Source: Hymenobacter sp. BT188 (lineage in GTDB: Bacteria; Bacteroidota; Bacteroidia; Cytophagales; Hymenobacteraceae). Taken from it: a stretch of DNA of 64,000 bases. The DNA lies in contig NZ_JACSCW010000002.1 in NCBI RefSeq assembly GCF_014333585.1, positions 900,828 through 964,827 of the forward strand, given 5' to 3'. A model generated the notes under the pieces. The model saw only the letters and a list, made by a program, of their open reading frames with translations. It was not told the origin of the DNA and made no database searches. This document shows positions 19,576 through 31,298 of the stretch, piece by piece. The position numbers and the translations under genes are program-made. Within the stretch, counting starts at the first letter, position 1, and every line of letters starts with the position of its first letter.

Positions 19576-21201
19576 TTAGAAAGTATAATCAGCGAAATCC
19601 TGGCGCAGCTTGGTTTTTAGCAGTTTGCCGGTGGCGGTGTGTGGTAGTTCTTCCACAAACTCCACTGCATCGGGCGTCCACCAGCGAGCAATTTTGCCCT
19701 CGAAGAATTGCAACAGCTCTTCCTTGCTGACTTCGGCGCCAGGTTTGAGCACTATGACCAGCAATGGCCGCTCGCTCCACTTAGGATGGGGCACACCAAT
19801 CACGGCCGCCTCGGCAACGGCTGGGTGTGCAATGGCGTGGTTTTCTAGATCAATGGACGAAATCCATTCGCCGCCCGACTTGATGACATCCTTGGAGCGG
19901 TCGGTGATTTGCATGAAACCATCGGGGTCGATGGTGGCCACGTCGCCAGTTTTGAACCAGCCGCTTTGGGTTAGCTGACCCGGCTCACCGGATCGGAAGT
20001 AATCACCTACGATGAAGGGGCCGCGCACGAGTAAGTCGCCGAAGGCGACGCCATCGTGGGGCAACTCTTGTCCGGCATCATCTACTATCTTCATGTCTAC
20101 CCCAAAGATGACGCGACCCTGCTTGGTTTGAATGGCGAATTGCTCATCGGGAGAGAGAAGTAAGTGCTTGGCTTTGAGCGTGCAGGCCGTACCTAGTGGG
20201 CTGGTTTCGGTCATGCCCCAGGCGTGCCGAATTTCGATATGCAATTCTTCGTCAAAGGCTTTCAGCAGTGCGGGTGGGCAGGACGATCCGCCTACAATCA
20301 TGCGCTTGAGGGTGCTGAATTGCAGCTTTTTCTCTCGCATAAACGTCAGCAGACCAAACCAAATAGTGGGCACACCAGCCGTAAACGTGACTTTTTCCTG
20401 CTCAAACAATTCAAACAAACTGGCGGCATCGAGGCCGGGACCGGGCATTACCAGTTTGCAGCCGTTCATGGGCGCCACGTAGGGAATGCCCCAGGCGTTG
20501 ACATGGAACATGGGTACTACGGGCAAGACCACGTCGCGGGCCGAGCAGTTAAAGCAGTCGGGGAGGGAAGCGGCGTAGCTGTGTAGCAAGGTGGAGCGGT
20601 GGGAGTAGAGCACACCCTTGGGCTCGTCGGTGGTACCGGACGTGTAGCAGAGCGACGAAGCGGTGTTCTCGTCGAAAACGGGCCACTCGAAATCTGATGT
20701 TTGGCCGGCCAGCAACTCCTCGTAGCAAAGCAGCTCGCCGGGCAAAGAGGAGTCGGCGGGCATGTGGGCGCGGTCGGTGAGCAGAACCCAACCGGCAACT
20801 TTTTGGCAGTGGGGGGCTAATTTCTCGGCCAGCGGCAGAAAGGTGAGGTCCAGAAAAATGTAGCTGTCCTCGGCGTGGTTGATGATGAATACCAGCTGCT
20901 CGGCAAACAAGCGCGGGTTGATGGTATGGCAAATCGCCCCCAGCCCCGATACGCCATAATACAGCTCGAAGTGGCGGTGGTTGTTCCAGGCCAGCGTCCC
21001 GATTCGGTCGCCCATGCCGACGCCCAAACTCTTGAGCGCGTTGGCTAGCTGCTTGCTGCGCTGGTGAGCATCGTGGTAAGTGTAGCGGTGAATGCCGCCT
21101 TCCGTTAGGCGCGACACGATTTCGGTGTCGGAGTGCCATTTGGCCGCGTGTTCAAGGAGCCCCGCGATGCGCAGGGGCTGGTTCATCATCAAGCCGAGCA
21201 T
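19576..21201 (-). CDS. Fatty-acyl-CoA synthetase (AMP-forming ligase)
   Basis: Adenylating enzyme of 541 aa that activates a medium- or long-chain fatty acid as acyl-AMP and then acyl-CoA. The P-loop-like motif reads [12 protein letters not shown] (Asp in place of the common Gly), and the later core motifs [26 protein letters not shown] and the C-terminal lysine motif [12 protein letters not shown] are intact. The sequence is most like the AlkK/medium-chain branch. No signal peptide. It stands alone, with no beta-oxidation genes beside it. Confidence 0.88.
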   Translation of the reverse strand: MLGLMMNQPLRIAGLLEHAAKWHSDTEIVSRLTEGGIHRYTYHDAHQRSKQLANALKSLGVGMGDRIGTLAWNNHRHFELYYGVSGLGAICHTINPRLFAEQLVFIINHAEDSYIFLDLTFLPLAEKLAPHCQKVAGWVLLTDRAHMPADSSLPGELLCYEELLAGQTSDFEWPVFDENTASSLCYTSGTTDEPKGVLYSHRSTLLHSYAASLPDCFNCSARDVVLPVVPMFHVNAWGIPYVAPMNGCKLVMPGPGLDAASLFELFEQEKVTFTAGVPTIWFGLLTFMREKKLQFSTLKRMIVGGSSCPPALLKAFDEELHIEIRHAWGMTETSPLGTACTLKAKHLLLSPDEQFAIQTKQGRVIFGVDMKIVDDAGQELPHDGVAFGDLLVRGPFIVGDYFRSGEPGQLTQSGWFKTGDVATIDPDGFMQITDRSKDVIKSGGEWISSIDLENHAIAHPAVAEAAVIGVPHPKWSERPLLVIVLKPGAEVSKEELLQFFEGKIARWWTPDAVEFVEELPHTATGKLLKTKLRQDFADYTF

Positions 21202-21274
21202 AAAAAACGTTGGTTGGGATACGGACTATACCGTTTTCTAAGCTAAGAAAAAACAACGATTGACCTCACGTGCG

Positions 21275-21313
21275 CCTCATCCCCCGGCCCCCTCTCCGCG
21301 GGAGAGGGGGAGC
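21275..21313. repeat. REP-like element, copy 1
   Basis: A 39-bp unit containing the internal palindrome CCCCCTCTCC, GCG, GGAGAGGGGG. A near-identical unit in the opposite orientation lies at 21491-21529. Confidence 0.7.
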
Positions 21314-21387
21314 CAGCTGACTGGTTCTACGCGGCTACGTCGGCTGGCGCCTCCGCAACCGCTACCGCCTGCTAGTTTTTAGAAAAT

Positions 21388-21424
21388 AAAAAAAGCCCCC
21401 AAGAATAACTCGGGGGGCTTTTTT
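21388..21424. terminator. Hairpin terminator of the GH3-fusion gene
   Basis: A-tract, GCCCCC, loop, GGGGGGC and T6. One C is missing from the left arm compared with the usual six. It lies 110 bp downstream of the minus-strand GH3-fusion stop. Confidence 0.75.
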
Positions 21425-21490
21425 GATACTATGAAACTGGTAGCCGTACCTGAAGCGAAAGCGGAAGGTGCGGCGTAGGCCGAGCGCTTA

Positions 21491-21529
21491 GCTCCCCCTC
21501 TCCGCGGGAGAGGGGGCCGGAGGGTGAGG
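21491..21529. repeat. REP-like element, copy 2 (inverted)
   Basis: Same unit as 21275-21313, in reverse orientation, with two or three differences. It ends six bases from the stop codon of the GH3-fusion gene. Confidence 0.7.
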
Positions 21530-21534
21530 CCCAC

Positions 21535-24711
<3,177 letters not shown>

Positions 24712-24783
24712 GAAGTTATGCGAGAATAGCTGAGAAGTGAATTGTAAATGCAGAGCAAGAAGCTGCGTTTATACTATATCTAT

Positions 24784-24900
24784 TCTATTTAGCCCGCCAT
24801 GCCGAGCGCAGTGAAGCATCTCGCTCGCGGTCGTTTGATTGGTACTCAAGCATCAGCACGCGAGATGCTTCGCTGCGCTCGGCATGGCGGGCTAAATAGA
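24784..24900. repeat. 41-bp inverted repeat, REP/MITE-like
   Basis: Left arm 24784-24824 and right arm 24860-24900 are reverse complements with a single mismatch, separated by 35 bp. A diverged copy of one arm is at 50847-50890. It lies between the GH3-fusion start and the PhoD terminator. Confidence 0.8.
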
Positions 24901-24935
24901 TGTCAGGTTCTTCGAATGGTCGATTACTCTCGCAT

Positions 24936-24965
24936 AAAAAAGAGCCGAGGACGTCCCGGCTCTTT
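24936..24965. terminator. Terminator downstream of phosphatase gene
   Basis: Stem AAGAGCCG / CGGCTCTT with A- and T-tracts, 24 bp past the minus-strand phosphatase stop. This one does not use the GGGGGGC word. Confidence 0.8.
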
Positions 24966-24988
24966 TCTCACTCACGCAAAAAAGCTTG

Positions 24989-25996
24989 TTACTGAATCAC
25001 TATTTCCTCGGTGTGAAATACGTTGCCCTGCTCGCCTTTTAGCTGCACCGTTGTTACTAGCTTTTTACCTTCCCGCCGAAAGCGAAACACGCCGTAGTGC
25101 TTCTGATTCACCAGCGGGCCGATGCGATATTGGTTGGGTTCGCCGGTATTATTAGTGGCCGAGTGAGTCAGGCCGCTGGAAGTGATTTCGTAGATGGGAT
25201 AGGCTACGCCGGGCAGCGTTATTTTGGCCATTTCGCCGATGTGCCGGTCGCCGCTGATGAGCAGCACGCCTTTGGCTTTGGTGCTGGCCAGCAGGCTGAA
25301 CAGGCGCTGGCGGGCGGCCGGAAAGTTGGCCCATTTCTCGTACGGATGCTCCTGGGCCAGAAACTGAATACCGGAGCCAATGATGTGGGCGTCGGCGTCG
25401 CTGGTGATGAGCTGTTCTTCCAGCCACTTCCACTGCGCTACGCCCAAAATATCGCCGGTTGGGTTGGGCTGATACACCTTATTGGCATCCCGATATATCT
25501 CATCCTGGTGGTAGCGGTCATCCAGCAGAATCACCTTGATTTTCTTGCGCCCGACAGTATAGGTATAGGCCGTATAAATGCCTTCCTGCTGGCGGCGCGG
25601 ACTGCTGGCCGGTTCTTGTAAAAAGTCGAGCGCTAGTTGCTGACTTTCTTTTTTGGGGCCAAATGATTTGTCGCCGTCGTTGCGGCCGTAGTCGTGATCG
25701 TCCCAGGTACCGATGACGGGGACTTGGGTGCGGAAGGCTTTGTAATCGGGTTGGTTGAACTGCTGATCATACTTGGCTTTAAGCACGGTCATATCTTCCG
25801 TGTCGCCGTAAATGTTGTCGCCCAGCCATACCCAGAGGTCCGGTTTATCCTTGGAAATTGCCTCCCAGATGGTCTGCGGGAGGTCTTGGCGGTCGCAGGA
25901 GCCGAAAGCAATCGTCATTGCTTTTTTGCGCTGAGCCACGGCTGCTGGGCTGCCCAGAGTTAAAAGCAAACCCAAGATCAGGAGATAGTTCTTCAT
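24989..25996 (-). CDS. PhoD-like secreted metallophosphatase
   Basis: Exported phosphoesterase of the PhoD/metallophos family, 335 aa from the ATG at 25994-25996. The frame is open to 26116, but the extra residues translate a GGGGGGC word in the intergenic DNA, while MKNYLLILGLLLTLGSPAAVAQ is a textbook Sec signal peptide. Metal-binding blocks are visible: FGSCDRQDLP, WLGDNIYGD, TWDDHDYGRND and ISGDRHIGE. Substrates of such enzymes include phosphodiesters and phosphomonoesters; the Tat signal usual for classical PhoD is absent. A CATATTTG box ends four bases before the ATG. Confidence 0.87.
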   Translation of the reverse strand: MKNYLLILGLLLTLGSPAAVAQRKKAMTIAFGSCDRQDLPQTIWEAISKDKPDLWVWLGDNIYGDTEDMTVLKAKYDQQFNQPDYKAFRTQVPVIGTWDDHDYGRNDGDKSFGPKKESQQLALDFLQEPASSPRRQQEGIYTAYTYTVGRKKIKVILLDDRYHQDEIYRDANKVYQPNPTGDILGVAQWKWLEEQLITSDADAHIIGSGIQFLAQEHPYEKWANFPAARQRLFSLLASTKAKGVLLISGDRHIGEMAKITLPGVAYPIYEITSSGLTHSATNNTGEPNQYRIGPLVNQKHYGVFRFRREGKKLVTTVQLKGEQGNVFHTEEIVIQ

Positions 25997-26224
25997 GCTG
26001 CAAATATGAAAAATAGAGCAGAAGGAGCGACGTGCTTGGTGTGAAGCTACTGTTATAAAAAGCCCCCCAGCCGTCAAAAGCATCCGCCGACGGTCTAATT
26101 TTTGTGAGTCGGGCACACGCCACGCCGCCGCTGCGCGTTAAGAGTGCTACTTGCCTTGAAAACTAAACGACTATTGCCCTTGAATACGCTCCTGATTCTT
26201 CTTGCTTTTCTTCGTGTGCGCCTG

Positions 26225-27481
26225 ATGGGTGGTAAACTCGCTGCCCGCTTCGGTGTCGTCGTGCTATTAGTTGGTGGCTTAAGCCACGGCGCCTATGCCC
26301 AGTATCCGGTGCGGGGTATTATTCGGGATAAAGAAACCAAGGAGCCGCTGCCATTTGTGGGTATTGGTGTAAAAGGCACGACCATGGGCACGGCCAGCAA
26401 TGAGAATGGAGAATTTACACTGAGCTTGTCCTCGGTGCCCCAAACGCTGATTTTTTCCGAGCTAGCCCATATCAAGGATACCGTGCGCGTTACGCAGGCG
26501 GGTCAGTCGTTGGAAATAGAGTTGGCGCCGGCTACGGTGGTGCTGTCGGAGGTGAAAGTGGCCAGCTACGCCTACCAGCTGGTAGACCGTGCGTATCAGC
26601 AGATGAAGAAAAACTATGGCCGCAAATTCTACGGTAAAGCCTATTACCGCCAGATCACGCGCATCGACAACGACCCCACGGAGCTGCTGGAAATGGTGTG
26701 GAATGCGAAGTCCAACATCGCCCGCATTGAAGGCACCAGCATCGCACAGGGGCGCTACGCCGCCAAGCAAGCGCTGATCAGCGACAAAAACTTTTCGCTC
26801 TACACCAAAGCCTTCGGCCTCTACGATGATAAGGCGGACACAACCAAGGCGCTGGGCCTGTTCAGCCCAAATGTGGTGGCAAACTACCTGCTAGAAATCA
26901 AAGGCGTGTTGGAGAAAGGAGAAACCGGCGGCGTGGCCGAAATTGCCTTTGAAACGCGCCCCGAGCAAACTAAATACCGCTCGAAAGGCACCGTCTGGAT
27001 TGATGTGGATACCTATCAGGTGATTCGCTACAAAATGACTACGCCCCAGCTTACCCGCAAAGCCAACAACCCGACGTTCTCCTTCAAAAATACGGAGCTG
27101 GAGCTGGATATGGTGTTTCAGAACGATACTACGGCCGTAAACCCATTGGAGCACATCAAAGCAGACATGACCTACGATTTGGTGCGGCCTGGTTTGCCAC
27201 CATCCAAAATGAAAGTGTCGGCTTTCACCTTCTTCTACGACACCAGCCGCAAGCCTACCAGCCTGACGTATAACAAAGTGACCAGCAACGAGCGTGACCT
27301 GGAAACCATTAGAAAGGTAAAATACGACCCCGAGTTTTGGGCTAATAATCCGGTGGTAAAACGTACTCCGCTAGAAGATGAAGTAGCCAAGTCGTTTGAG
27401 CAGAAAGGCGCCTTCGGAACGATGGTGAAAAAGCCCGAGCCTAAGGCCGACGTCCGCATTCGCAATGGCCGAATAGAATAG
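26225..27481 (+). CDS. Secreted protein with carboxypeptidase-regulatory-like domain
   Basis: A 418-residue exported protein. The frame is open from a GTG at 26144, but the ATG at 26225 gives a clean signal peptide ending HGAYAQ. Residues about 27-110 form the beta-sandwich regulatory domain (VRGIIRDKETKEPLPFVGI) common in Bacteroidota surface and TonB-linked proteins. The rest resembles the N-terminal half of DUF5686-type proteins: a helical segment with YGRKFYGKAYYRQ and a lipocalin-like beta-rich part (WIDVDTYQVIRYKM). There is no barrel and no active-site motif. Likely periplasmic or outer-membrane-associated; function unknown. Confidence 0.7.
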   Translation: MGGKLAARFGVVVLLVGGLSHGAYAQYPVRGIIRDKETKEPLPFVGIGVKGTTMGTASNENGEFTLSLSSVPQTLIFSELAHIKDTVRVTQAGQSLEIELAPATVVLSEVKVASYAYQLVDRAYQQMKKNYGRKFYGKAYYRQITRIDNDPTELLEMVWNAKSNIARIEGTSIAQGRYAAKQALISDKNFSLYTKAFGLYDDKADTTKALGLFSPNVVANYLLEIKGVLEKGETGGVAEIAFETRPEQTKYRSKGTVWIDVDTYQVIRYKMTTPQLTRKANNPTFSFKNTELELDMVFQNDTTAVNPLEHIKADMTYDLVRPGLPPSKMKVSAFTFFYDTSRKPTSLTYNKVTSNERDLETIRKVKYDPEFWANNPVVKRTPLEDEVAKSFEQKGAFGTMVKKPEPKADVRIRNGRIE

Positions 27482-27529
27482 CACGCTGGGGGGCTTTTTG
27501 CTAGCCCCAAAACAATACTTTTCAACATT

Positions 27530-27560
27530 ACGCCCCAACTTCTGCACGGAGTTGGGGCGT
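27530..27560. terminator. Hairpin between convergent genes
   Basis: Arms ACGCCCCAACT (27530-27540) and AGTTGGGGCGT (27550-27560) around a 9-nt loop, between the + strand regulatory-domain protein and the - strand GT39 gene. A single GGGGGGCTTTTT word sits just before it at 27488-27499. The T-tract is weak on the plus side. Confidence 0.6.
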
Positions 27561-27583
27561 GGTGTTTTCAGCGGATGTGGCGC

Positions 27584-29119
27584 TTACTTGTGCTGCTCCC
27601 ACTCGGCCAGCTTAAGCCGGTGCTCTCGATAAATCCGGTTAATAATAGCTGTATCTGGATTGGTGCCGAGCGCAATGGTAGTGCCTTGTTCGCGAGCATA
27701 ACTGTTCTCGATTTTGCCTCGGCGCTGGTAGTTGGAAAAATGCCCCCCAAAGTCCTCCGAGTCATCCGTGACCAAGAGTATGTGCCGGTACGGCTGCGCC
27801 GGGCGCGTTGGAAACCAGTATAAATAGCTGCCATTGAAGCTGTGCGCCGCTGGCATATTCCGGTCCCGATTGTAGTAATTCAAAGCCCCGGCCTGGCCGT
27901 AATTATCGCATAGCACGAGGGTGCGGCTGCGCGAAGAGTCGGGCAGACTTTGGTACGCTTGCCAAGCTTTGTCGGCTAATTCCTGCCAGCCCAGCATATC
28001 GGCGAAATCTTGGGGTAGCGGGTGAAGCTTGCCGTCTTCCCAGCGGTTGGCGCCGGTGCTGCGGTAGGATTCGCCAATCTTCTGCATTTGGGCCGGCGGA
28101 TACAGCGCGTAGGCATACGGAAACAGGGGTATAGCCAGCACCAGCAACACGGCCGGCAATATGGGTCGTGCCAGCTTGCTCAGTCGCGGGAAGTTCCCTA
28201 GCTGATGCTCCAGCCACCCCGCGCCGGCCGCGAACAGAATAGGGTAGTAGCCCAAGGCATAGTAGCTCTTGCCGTGGAGCACAGTCAGCAATAAAAGCCC
28301 CCCAACGAAGACTAAGCCCACGCTGTGGTACGGCCGAAACGGTTGATAGAACAACAGGGCCAGCAGCCCCGTCACCCATACCCACAAGGCCGGAAAACAC
28401 ATGAGCAATTGGTCTTGCCAAAAGTCGGCTACCGACACATTCACCAGCTGCGATTCGTGCAGCAGGGACATATGGTGCAGAAAGGGAATGCCGTGCTGTA
28501 TCTGCCAGATCAGGTTGGGTAAAAACAGCGCCAAGGCAATGCCGGCCGCAATCCACCCAGCTTTGGTAACCAAAATACGGCGCTGCTCAGTCAGGAGTAG
28601 GGCGGTGATCAGGGCCCCGATGAAAAAGAAAGTGGTGTACTTATTCAGCAGACTCAGGCCCAGCACCACGCCAATGCCATACAGGTAGCGCGGCTCCGGT
28701 TGCTGACTATAGGCAATCAGCCAGTAGCAGCTCAGCGTAAAGGCGAATACTTCGAACGAGTTGGGTTGAAACAGAAAGTTGAGGCGCGAATAAGCACAGA
28801 CGATATAGCTAAGGCACGCCAGTACCTGCGCCCACCTGCCGCCGCCCAGCCGCTGGGCGGCCCGCCCCACCACGTACACCGTGCCCGCGCCCCACAGCAA
28901 GGGCCAGAATTTTACCCAAAAATACCCCCCACCCAGGGCCAGCGTGAGCCAGCTTTGCATGGCCATCAGGGGCGGCACTTCCAGGTAGCCCCAAGCCAGA
29001 TGCTGGCCATAATTGAGGTACAGATATTCGTCGCGGTGCAGCTCGTAAACCCGGCTGGCCAGCACAAAGCCGAGCACAAACTTAAGACCGGCGAAGAGCA
29101 ACGGAACAAGACGTTTCAT
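27584..29119 (-). CDS. GT39/ArnT-like membrane glycosyltransferase
   Basis: Multi-pass membrane protein of 511 aa in the PMT_2/ArnT superfamily, which moves sugars from polyprenyl-phosphate donors onto lipids or proteins on the outer face of the inner membrane. The ATG at 29117-29119 is chosen over an upstream in-frame one because the first helix follows it directly. The first loop has the diagnostic acidic pair, ELHRDEYLYLNYGQHLAWGY, followed by VPPL. About ten helices are followed by a soluble C-terminal domain of roughly 150 residues. Acceptor unknown; the gene stands alone. Confidence 0.82.
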   Translation of the reverse strand: MKRLVPLLFAGLKFVLGFVLASRVYELHRDEYLYLNYGQHLAWGYLEVPPLMAMQSWLTLALGGGYFWVKFWPLLWGAGTVYVVGRAAQRLGGGRWAQVLACLSYIVCAYSRLNFLFQPNSFEVFAFTLSCYWLIAYSQQPEPRYLYGIGVVLGLSLLNKYTTFFFIGALITALLLTEQRRILVTKAGWIAAGIALALFLPNLIWQIQHGIPFLHHMSLLHESQLVNVSVADFWQDQLLMCFPALWVWVTGLLALLFYQPFRPYHSVGLVFVGGLLLLTVLHGKSYYALGYYPILFAAGAGWLEHQLGNFPRLSKLARPILPAVLLVLAIPLFPYAYALYPPAQMQKIGESYRSTGANRWEDGKLHPLPQDFADMLGWQELADKAWQAYQSLPDSSRSRTLVLCDNYGQAGALNYYNRDRNMPAAHSFNGSYLYWFPTRPAQPYRHILLVTDDSEDFGGHFSNYQRRGKIENSYAREQGTTIALGTNPDTAIINRIYREHRLKLAEWEQHK

Positions 29120-29351
29120 GCCGGAATATATTCGATTCGTAATGAACACCAAGCCCGCATTATTTCCGGCCGAGCGGTGCAGCCTTTTCAGAGTAGAACG
29201 ACCTTATTTATGGACGGGACTAGAACGGTGCGCTTGACTGGCCGGAATAGTACTCCAACCTCGCTTCCGCCTGCAACTTTAGCCTTACTGTGTGGCTGAC
29301 TAGCTATATTGCTCCCCACTCAAACCCTCCTCATCTCTCACCCCTTTCCCC

Positions 29352-31160
29352 ATGAAAAAACTAGCCCTTACCGGGTTGCTGGTTGGCTCGCTGCTAACCG
29401 CTTGTAATCAGCAGAAAACCACGTCGGATGGCGGCAGCGACACTGCGGCTACCGGCACCGCCGAAGTGAAAGACCTGTCAACGCTGTTTGCGAATTTCTG
29501 GGAAGAAAACCTCAAGCTTTTCCCGCTGGACGCCACTACCCAGGGCGATAATCGCTACAACGACCGCCTGCCCAACGACCAGACCAAAGCCTTCCGCGAC
29601 ACGCTCCAGACCACGTATCAGAATTACCTCAGCCAGCTGCAAAAGTTTGACCGCGAAAAGCTGTCGGACAATGACAAAATCAGCTACGATATCTTCAAGT
29701 ACGACCTCGAAAACAAGCTGGCTGGCCTGAAGCAGAACACCTGGATGATACCGTTTCAGCAGTTCTGGGGCTTGCCCATTACGCTGGGGCAGTTTGGCTC
29801 GGGCTCGGGCATTCAGCCCTTCAAAACAGTGAAGGACTACGACGACTGGCTGGGGCGCGCTAAAGGCTTTGCCGCCTGGGGCGACTCGGCCATCGGCAAC
29901 TTCCGCAAGGGCATGGCCACGGGCGTGGTATTGCCGCGTCCGCTGGTGGAGAAAATGATTCCGCAGATGCAGGATTTGGTGGTCACGGACCCAACCAAGA
30001 GCTTGTTCTACGGCCCGGTAACGAAGTTTCCGGCTGGTTTTTCGGACGCGGATAAGCAGCGCCTCACCGCCGCCTATAAGGATGTTATTCTGCAAGATCT
30101 CGTGCCGACCTACCGGAAGCTGGGGACCTTTTTGAAGAATGAATACCTGCCCAAAGCCCGCACAACCACGGGTATTTCGGCTATTCCCGGCGGTCCGGAA
30201 ATCTACCGCTACTACGTGAAAAGCTGGACTACTACCGACAAAACGCCCGAGGAAATCTATCAGACGGGCTTGGCGGAAGTAAAGCGTATTCGCTCGGAAA
30301 TGGAGCGTGTAAAGAACGAGACAGGCTTCAAAGGCGACCTGCCAGCTTTCTTTAACTATCTCAAAACGGACAAGAAATTCACGCCTTACCAGACGCCGGA
30401 AGAAGTGTTGGGTGCGTTCCGCGCCATTCAGGCCAAGATTGATCCGAACCTGAAAAAGATGTTTGGCCGCACGCCCAAAACGCCGTTCGAGATTCGGCAG
30501 ACGGAGGCTTTCCGCGCTGCCTCAGCCTCAGCCGAGTACAACCAGGGCAGCCCCGACGGCTCGCGTCCGGGCGTGTTCTACGTACCAATCCTGAACGCCA
30601 AGGAGTTCAACACGACCTCGGGTATGGAGTCGCTGTTTTTGCACGAAGCCATTCCGGGTCACCATTACCAAACTTCCTTACAGCAGGAAAATGAAAGCCT
30701 GCCCAAGTTTCGCCGTTTTGCCTGGTATGGTGCTATGGGTGAGGGCTGGGCATTGTATACCGAAAGCCTGGGCAAGGAGCTAGGCCTCTACAAAGATCCG
30801 TACCAGTACATGGGTGCGCTTGGCGACGAAATTCACCGCGCTATTCGCTTGGTAGTAGACGTAGGTATGCACACTAAAAACATGACCCGCGAGCAAGCCA
30901 TCAAGTACATGATGGACAACGAGGCCATCAGCGAGCAGGGCGCCACGGCCGAGATTGAGCGCTACATGGCCATTCCGGGGCAGGCGCTGAGCTACAAAAT
31001 CGGGGCGTTGAAGATTCGGGAGCTGCGCCAGAAGTACGAGAAGCAGCTGGGGGGCAAATTCAACCTCAGCAACTTTCACGACGAGCTGTTGAAAGACGGC
31101 GTGATGCCGCTGGCCGTGCTGGAACGCAAAATGGATGCTTGGGCTGCTACGCAGAAGTAG
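29352..31160 (+). CDS. DUF885 metallopeptidase-like lipoprotein (tandem copy 1)
   Basis: A 602-residue lipoprotein (signal ending GSLLTACNQQ, lipidated Cys near 18). The DUF885 hallmark HEAIPGHHY lies at about residues 431-439, an HExxxGHH-type zinc site, followed by GEGWALYTESLGKELGLY. DUF885 proteins are related to gluzincin-type peptidases, and some are reported carboxypeptidases, but the substrate here is unknown. It is the first of three paralogues in tandem and the only one with a lipobox; the other two have cleavable signals. It ends in its own GGGGGGC terminator. Confidence 0.87.
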   Translation: MKKLALTGLLVGSLLTACNQQKTTSDGGSDTAATGTAEVKDLSTLFANFWEENLKLFPLDATTQGDNRYNDRLPNDQTKAFRDTLQTTYQNYLSQLQKFDREKLSDNDKISYDIFKYDLENKLAGLKQNTWMIPFQQFWGLPITLGQFGSGSGIQPFKTVKDYDDWLGRAKGFAAWGDSAIGNFRKGMATGVVLPRPLVEKMIPQMQDLVVTDPTKSLFYGPVTKFPAGFSDADKQRLTAAYKDVILQDLVPTYRKLGTFLKNEYLPKARTTTGISAIPGGPEIYRYYVKSWTTTDKTPEEIYQTGLAEVKRIRSEMERVKNETGFKGDLPAFFNYLKTDKKFTPYQTPEEVLGAFRAIQAKIDPNLKKMFGRTPKTPFEIRQTEAFRAASASAEYNQGSPDGSRPGVFYVPILNAKEFNTTSGMESLFLHEAIPGHHYQTSLQQENESLPKFRRFAWYGAMGEGWALYTESLGKELGLYKDPYQYMGALGDEIHRAIRLVVDVGMHTKNMTREQAIKYMMDNEAISEQGATAEIERYMAIPGQALSYKIGALKIRELRQKYEKQLGGKFNLSNFHDELLKDGVMPLAVLERKMDAWAATQK

Positions 31161-31198
31161 CCTTGCTTCTCTTTCGCTGAAGTCAAATTGTCTTTGCA

Positions 31199-31236
31199 GA
31201 AAAAAGCCCCCCAAATCTATTTGGGGGGCTTTTTTT
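31199..31236 (+). terminator. GGGGGGC hairpin terminator after DUF885 copy 1
   Basis: Perfect stem AAAAAAGCCCCCCAAAT / ATTTGGGGGGCTTTTTT with a two-base loop. Confidence 0.88.
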
Positions 31237-31242
31237 GGCTTG

Positions 31243-31273
31243 GTTGAGGACACTGAAAAAGGTTTTACATTTG
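31243..31273 (+). promoter_or_regulatory. Bacteroidota-type promoter of DUF885 copy 2
   Basis: GTTG (31243-31246), 19 bp, TACATTTG (31266-31273). This fits the TTTG-N19-TAnnTTTG consensus with one change in the upstream box. It lies 25 bp before the ATG of copy 2 and follows the terminator of copy 1, so copy 2 has its own promoter. Confidence 0.6.
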
Positions 31274-31298
31274 ATGAATTATACTTTTCCCCGCTTTT

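Larger units (their letters stand above)
21202..21534. other. Repeat-containing intergenic region
   Basis: About 330 bp between the acyl-CoA ligase start and the GH3-fusion stop. It holds two inverted copies of a CCCCCTCTCC-GCG-GGAGAGGGGG element and, between them, a G/C-word hairpin terminator. No gene is visible. Confidence 0.6.

Noticed and set aside
26009..26116. Longer start for the PhoD-like protein with an RRR-containing, Tat-like N-terminus
   Set aside because: The extension translates the intergenic GGGGGGC word, and a complete Sec signal peptide begins at the later ATG.
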